Assembly: GCF_002105155.1 (NCBI RefSeq)
Contig: NW_019028979.1
Coordinates: forward strand, 806,001-870,000
Reading direction: 5' to 3'
Origin: Lobosporangium transversale
Lineage: Eukaryota > Mortierellomycota > Mortierellomycetes > Mortierellales > Mortierellaceae
DNA length: 64,000 bases
Under the pieces are notes generated by a model. It searched no databases and was not told where the DNA came from. It saw nothing but the letters and a program-made list of their open reading frames with translations. Within the stretch, counting starts at the first letter, position 1. The number at the start of each line of letters is the position of its first letter. Shown here piece by piece: positions 59,451-64,000 of this stretch. The position numbers and the translations under genes are program-made.

Positions 59451-59464
59451 CAGCCAATCAAATG
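59451..59464 (+). promoter_or_regulatory. CCAAT-type motif upstream of F-box copy K
   Basis: CAGCCAATCAAATG lies 12 bases right of the TA that ends the transposon and about 85 bases before the conserved start codon of copy K. Same motif as before copies C and I, near-identical in B. Confidence 0.55.
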
Positions 59465-59549
59465 AGACTTCTGGTGGAACGTCATGTCTACAAAGAATGC
59501 AAAGACATCACGTCCAACATTCCATGCATCCTCTCTTTGTAATTGCAAC

Positions 59550-61088
59550 ATGAGCAAAATGAGCTTGAATCCCTTGCATCTTCCCGAGATTATCCCCCTC
59601 GTTGGCGACTTCCTCTATGAAAAAGATCTTCTGAACTGTGTCCGTGTCTCCAAGACTTTTCACAACGCATTTATTGGACTCTTATACAGAAGAATCACTG
59701 TCGAACCTTCATCCAGATATCCTTCTGGTGAAGCATTGCAAAAACACAAGAAACATATTGAAGAGATTTTATTTCAAAACGTCTTCCCTGAGGAGTATAC
59801 GATATTGCAAGGATGTGCTCGCCTCCAGTCCATCAATTACTGGTCGCAGTTTCGTATGTCGGCTGAATCAAGTCACCTACGAAGTCTTTCAAATCTCATA
59901 AGGGTACATGGTTCCACTATTACCAGGATATGTTTCCATAGAGTTCGAAGCTCACATGAGCTCTGGAAGGCACTGTTGGGATGTACCAATCTCAATAGAT
60001 TAGGAACCTATAATACAAGTATAAGGTGCGCTAATAAAGAGTTCGATCTATTCCTTCAAGTCTGCAAGAAAGTTAGGCACTTGGAATTGGTGCATATACT
60101 CATGCTCCAGCTACCTGACTTCTTCAGAAACAGCGAAGGCAGCGAGTATGTTCTCCCAAATATACGCATACTGCATATTGAGGATGTCCAGATAGTTGGT
60201 CCTCCCTTTCCGTACACTATTTGGTATTACCTCGGGATGCTGGTTAGGAAATGTCCAGGATTGTGCGAACTGACTGTTGATGGGGAGTTCGAGCAAAATC
60301 ACCAAGCGGACTTCTACAGAGCAGCACTCCTTCAGCATCCTTGGATCCTGAATAGTCTGTCAGATTTGTGTTTGCTTAATATGACTATAGAGGACGAGGA
60401 TATGGCTGCACTTCTCAGGCGCATAACTGAACTAAATCGGCTAATCAGCCGATATTGTAAATTCGGCCAGCTTTCTTTGCAAGAATTACTAGCTGGTGAG
60501 CAAGAGGTACTAGATAGTGGACAGATGGTACGGAAGACAAGGGTTCGGAGGCTCTGTGAAACAGTCGAGGCATTAGCATTCCGTACAGACAATAGCGGTA
60601 TTACTCAAGCAATTCTATCGAATTGCCCTCGACTGAGAACAATGGAAGGATCTAAAATCACAGTGACAGAGATTGTCAATGGAGCGGAATGGGTTAGCAC
60701 TGAATTGACTAGCCTAGTGCTCGATCTTGAGGCAGATGTTGATCAAGAGACTGAAGAAGGCATGGCAAAAGCGCGAATTGCATTTAGACAACTAGGAAGG
60801 TTGACTCAACTAAATTCTCTCGCCATAGCAGCAGGGTGTCAGCCTAATGGAAGACGGACGCTGGACTTGAGGCTAAGGACAGGCCTAGACGAGCTAGCAA
60901 ATCTGAAGAGTTTGAAAGTGCTAATGTTCGGATATGGTTATCTCCAGCGAATAGAGCTACAGGATGCGGTGTGGATCGTGGACAATTGGCCAAGTATGAG
61001 ATACTTGTATGGTCGTTTGGAAGTACCGATGGGTGTAGATACTTCAGTTTATGACTTCCTTAAGTCGCACAATATATCCATTAGCTGA
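59550..61088 (+). CDS. F-box/LRR protein (paralogue K, intact)
   Basis: Single exon, 512 residues from the ATG in ATTGCAAC. F-box at about residues 6-52 (LHLPEIIPLVGDFLYEKDLL, then CVRVSKTFHNAFIGLLYRRI). The LRR includes CTNLNRLGTYNTSIR, CPGLCELTVDGEFE and GLDELANLKSLKVLMF; the end is WIVDNWPSMRYLYGRLEV. A second in-frame ATG at 59484 would add 22 residues. Closest intact relative is copy C; they share promoter motif, leader and 3' flank. The transposon ends 110 bases before the start codon, so DNA beyond the proximal promoter has been displaced by 1.3 kb. Expected SCF substrate receptor. Confidence 0.86.
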   Translation: MSKMSLNPLHLPEIIPLVGDFLYEKDLLNCVRVSKTFHNAFIGLLYRRITVEPSSRYPSGEALQKHKKHIEEILFQNVFPEEYTILQGCARLQSINYWSQFRMSAESSHLRSLSNLIRVHGSTITRICFHRVRSSHELWKALLGCTNLNRLGTYNTSIRCANKEFDLFLQVCKKVRHLELVHILMLQLPDFFRNSEGSEYVLPNIRILHIEDVQIVGPPFPYTIWYYLGMLVRKCPGLCELTVDGEFEQNHQADFYRAALLQHPWILNSLSDLCLLNMTIEDEDMAALLRRITELNRLISRYCKFGQLSLQELLAGEQEVLDSGQMVRKTRVRRLCETVEALAFRTDNSGITQAILSNCPRLRTMEGSKITVTEIVNGAEWVSTELTSLVLDLEADVDQETEEGMAKARIAFRQLGRLTQLNSLAIAAGCQPNGRRTLDLRLRTGLDELANLKSLKVLMFGYGYLQRIELQDAVWIVDNWPSMRYLYGRLEVPMGVDTSVYDFLKSHNISIS

Positions 61089-63293
61089 AAGCCTGAATGA
61101 GCAAAGAAATTATACATTATCGATTCACGACCTGGTATAGAGAACAATAATCTTGGACATGAGCCTTCTAATGGTCTTCCGTTTGCTTACTGATGATTGT
61201 GATAAGACCTTGATGGGGACGATGGTAAAAGTAGCCATAATAATCTTTACGAAGCATTGCACGTTGCCAAAGATAAATGAATGATTTTTTTTGGATAGAT
61301 AGACAAGCAATCAGGTAGAGAAGTAAATGGGGATAAGACATGGATCCACACGCCACACTCATATAACATACATTCGCTTTCTAGTGCAAAGAATATCACC
61401 AGATACCTCTATATTAGTCTAAAGAACAGCACGAACTCATTCTGCAGCCCCATGCTTAGATCCATCACGTATTGATAATGTCTGTTAATGCCGCTGCCTA
61501 CTGAAGATTATTTATTTGCCTATGGTTTTTTTTTTTTTGTGTTCTTAAAAAAAAGGTGTCCCCAATCAATCGGAGAAGATGAATTAAAAAGCAGATTTTT
61601 GTAGAAGTGAAAATAAGCAAAGTGTTGTCCAGTTGGGAAAAATTAAATTTTCGCCCTCCAAGTGCTTCTAGGAACTGTAAAAGATAAAGTGTCCCAAAGT
61701 AAAGCCTCTCTTTTCAGTCCCAAGCGTACTGCGCCTCTCAGGGTCTGTATCCCAATTGAACGCGTCTTCACAAGGGCAAATAACGTATTTTGAAGAGATT
61801 TTGATTCAAGATTTTGAAAATGTGGGTGTCTAGAAGCCAAGTTCACAATGAAAATTGTCTAGCTTGTAGTCAAAAACACTGCAGAACCACTAGAATATCT
61901 CCAACCCCTTCCGAAATTTCGGAAGAGCAGGAATAAGGAATGTATATTGTAGTCCAGCAAGCATTTATGGATATCCTTACAAGGAGATGCGAGGCTTCTT
62001 AATGGAAAGTCGAAATCTCACTAAAAAGAAAAAAGACGCGTCTTGGACTATGGATTTTAGGTTTTAGGAAACCAAGGCTCGATATAATGCTATGAGACAT
62101 GTCTACCATATAGTATATAAAGAAGCATATTGGCTCACTTTGAAGGAGTGGCAGACATCGCGGCTTGACGCACAACCTCTTTCTGTTGTCTGTAGTGTAT
62201 TAGAAGCACTGAAATCTGTGCAGCGATCAGCTTTTGTGCTCAGCTCTAGAACTAGAATACCTTACTGACACTGGAGTCTAGGGTATGTATACTCCTTCTT
62301 TTCCTTATAAAGATAGTAATTGTATTCTTTATCGCAGATGGGCCTGGTGGGGATACCATAGCATTTGCTTTGTCATTATACTCGCTCCTCGGAACTTTTA
62401 TACTATTCCCACCCTCTTTCTCTCCCAGATGTTATTGCAGGAAGAGATGTCATGCTAGGTTTGCCTGGTGATTTTACAAAGAGAGATAAAAAAGACCACT
62501 AGCCCACCATTACAGAAGCAGAAAAAAAAATTCATTAATGAGAAAGGCGGAGGATAGAGACATAAAAGGTCAACAAGGAAAGGAAAGATAGCAGAAATTT
62601 AGGGGAAAGCAAGGAAGAGGGCTGAATAATATTTTGTCAAACAAACTTAAGACAGCGCATACCTTTGATCCTTGACCTCCAAAAAAGTTCTCCACACCAA
62701 GGGACTGCGCATTAAGCGAGAACTCCAATTGGAGAGTATCGAAGATCAACGCCCAATCCAAGAGGTGCAGAAACAAGACAAAAGGCGCTGGCATGAATAA
62801 AGTCTTAGGCAAAAAGTCATCAGCAGTATCTACTGTTCTTTTTGCGAGATGAATTGACCGCATCGAAGCCATGGCTTGTGGCTCGTAATAATATTAGGTG
62901 GATTACACATTCATGCGAATAAAGCTTAGTCAAACACCACCAGGCTGAAGCTTTGCCCAAATAAAAGGAAAGAATGCATGTACATGTGTATGCAAAAATG
63001 GCAATAGCTATTTCTTTTTGAGACCCTCTTCGCGTATAAAATGGAGGCACCTTGTGACAGTATATAGCCTTAAGCCTATAAAAAGGCTTGTTTTAATAAT
63101 TATAATAAAATCATCTTTTATCTCTCTTAATTATTACACACCCCCATCCAAAGTTCAGCACTAACACACAACCGAGCCAGTCTCAAGACTCGAACCTTTT
63201 CGCGTACACTAACACGTCTTTGCCAAGCTCTCAAGTGGTTCTCTCTATTTACCTCATATCCTCTTTGCCAACGGCCGCAAGTCTCATTGCATT
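61089..63293. other. intergenic region right of the F-box array
   Basis: 61100-61270 is the shared 3' flank of copy K. Beyond it, minus-strand frames at 61643-61846 and 62570-62872 (LFMPAPFVLFLHLLDWALIF) have no domain I know. The last 250 bases are the promoter and leader of the secreted-peptide gene, with a TATAAAAAGG box at 63078-63087. Confidence 0.4.
63078..63087 (+). promoter_or_regulatory. TATA-like box of the secreted-peptide gene
   Basis: TATAAAAAGG about 205 bases before the start codon; the leader after it is CT- and AC-rich, as in many strongly expressed fungal genes. Confidence 0.45.
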
Positions 63294-63527
63294 ATGAAGT
63301 CGCTTACATCTATTATCGCAGTTTTCTCGGTCTGGGCAGCATGCATGGCAGTTGGTCAAGCTGGTTATGGCTGCTACAAAGGTCGATGCTGGGCCAATTG
63401 TGGTGTCAGCAGCTTGGAATGGTGCTACACTACTAAAGGCTCGACGTGGGACGGTCAGTACGTCCCTTGCTCATCGAACGGCGAATGCCAGCCCCATTGG
63501 TCGTGCGCTGGAGCCTGTACGGTTTAA
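63294..63527 (+). CDS. small secreted cysteine-rich protein
   Basis: An intronless frame of 77 residues. Residues 1 to about 23 form a signal peptide (MKSLTSIIAVFSVWAACMAV, then GQA). The mature part is about 54 residues with eight cysteines, enough for four disulfides, in the order C-x4-C-x3-C-x7-C-x15-C-x5-C-x5-C-x3-C, and is rich in Trp, Gly and Tyr. It is probably secreted and disulfide-stabilised. Function cannot be told: an effector-like, antimicrobial or wall-associated role would all fit. The start is the first ATG after a TATA box and a typical leader. It stands alone at the right edge of the F-box array. Confidence 0.75.
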   Translation: MKSLTSIIAVFSVWAACMAVGQAGYGCYKGRCWANCGVSSLEWCYTTKGSTWDGQYVPCSSNGECQPHWSCAGACTV

Positions 63528-64000
63528 CTCTATGTCTAGAGTCCTCGTCAACAAGTCGTTAAAAGCCAATGTATTTTTAAGCTTTTTAAATTGAATAAGA
63601 TACTTTCCATTTCTAGGCAGAAAAAAAAAAAGAATAAAGTCAAAATCGGTCACCAAATCGAAATTATGAATGGACTAGTAAGCAGGTAATGGGCACATGT
63701 AAATGGTAAATGAGAATAAGATATAGATCTGTACACCACACCCATGGGTTAAATATTTGCCATCTGGTGCAAAGGATATTGCCAGGCATCTATGTGTTTT
63801 TCTAAGCATGCTGTAGAATTATCGCTTATTTACATAGTTTTATTGCTACTAATATCTACTGTTCTTAACCACATAGTACATTTATATCTTTAATTAGTTA
63901 TCTTTACGAGCTCTTTCTCTTGCAAAAGTAAAATATGCAACAAAGGGTTTCCCAACTATTGGCAGCCAATTACTGTCAAAACTATTCTTTTATGGTTGCT
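63528..64000. other. 3' flank of the secreted-peptide gene
   Basis: AT-rich DNA to the window edge. 63690-63790 resembles 61320-61410 (shared GATCCACAC-like and TAACATACATTCGC-like blocks in diverged form), so part of this flank is duplicated. No gene. Confidence 0.4.

Noticed and set aside
1-64000. CRISPR array, rRNA genes or bacterial operon
   Set aside because: No spaced direct repeats, no rRNA-like sequence; intron-rich eukaryotic genes throughout.

Overview
The window looks like nuclear DNA of an early-diverging fungus, most likely Mucoromycota or Mortierellomycota. The genes carry many short GT-AG introns, often packed with long A or T homopolymers. Gene content is fungal: a Zn2Cys6 regulator, a Som1-like protease partner, an Osh4/Kes1-type sterol carrier and a NOT3 subunit. 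A large LRR/F-box family is also present. The exact genus cannot be fixed from the sequence. All exon maps below were made by eye, by joining splice sites that keep the frame and restore family motifs.

Left part (1-16.6 kb) holds ordinary single-copy genes: a Zn2Cys6 transcription factor (minus, runs off the left edge), a cationic amino-acid permease, a peroxisomal-type mitochondrial-carrier-family protein (minus), a small one-pass membrane protein, and the CCR4-NOT subunit NOT3. From 16.6 to 19.8 kb there is only decayed sequence.

From about 19.9 to 61.1 kb a family of intronless F-box/LRR genes dominates. I count twelve loci: five intact (20.6, 24.7, 39.3, 56.2 and 59.5 kb), one F-box-only fragment (41.5 kb) and six broken copies (19.9, 23.2, 28.3, 37.0, 50.2 and 53.2 kb). 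They share a start context (TTGCAAC before ATG), some share a CCAAT-type promoter motif, and their flanks are also duplicated. A Tc1/mariner element with one nonsense codon sits next to the promoter motif of the last intact copy.

Conserved housekeeping genes lie between these copies: an oxysterol-binding protein, a PPR-like mitochondrial protein, an FAD monooxygenase containing an 11-nt microexon, a multi-pass membrane protein, a NAD kinase fused to a PB1 domain, a Som1-like twin-CX9C protein and an MCFD2-like EF-hand protein. The right end carries a small secreted eight-cysteine protein. The intact F-box proteins would be substrate receptors of SCF ubiquitin ligases; the rest serve transport, mRNA turnover, lipid transfer, NADP supply and mitochondrial or secretory-pathway maintenance, with no obvious shared pathway.
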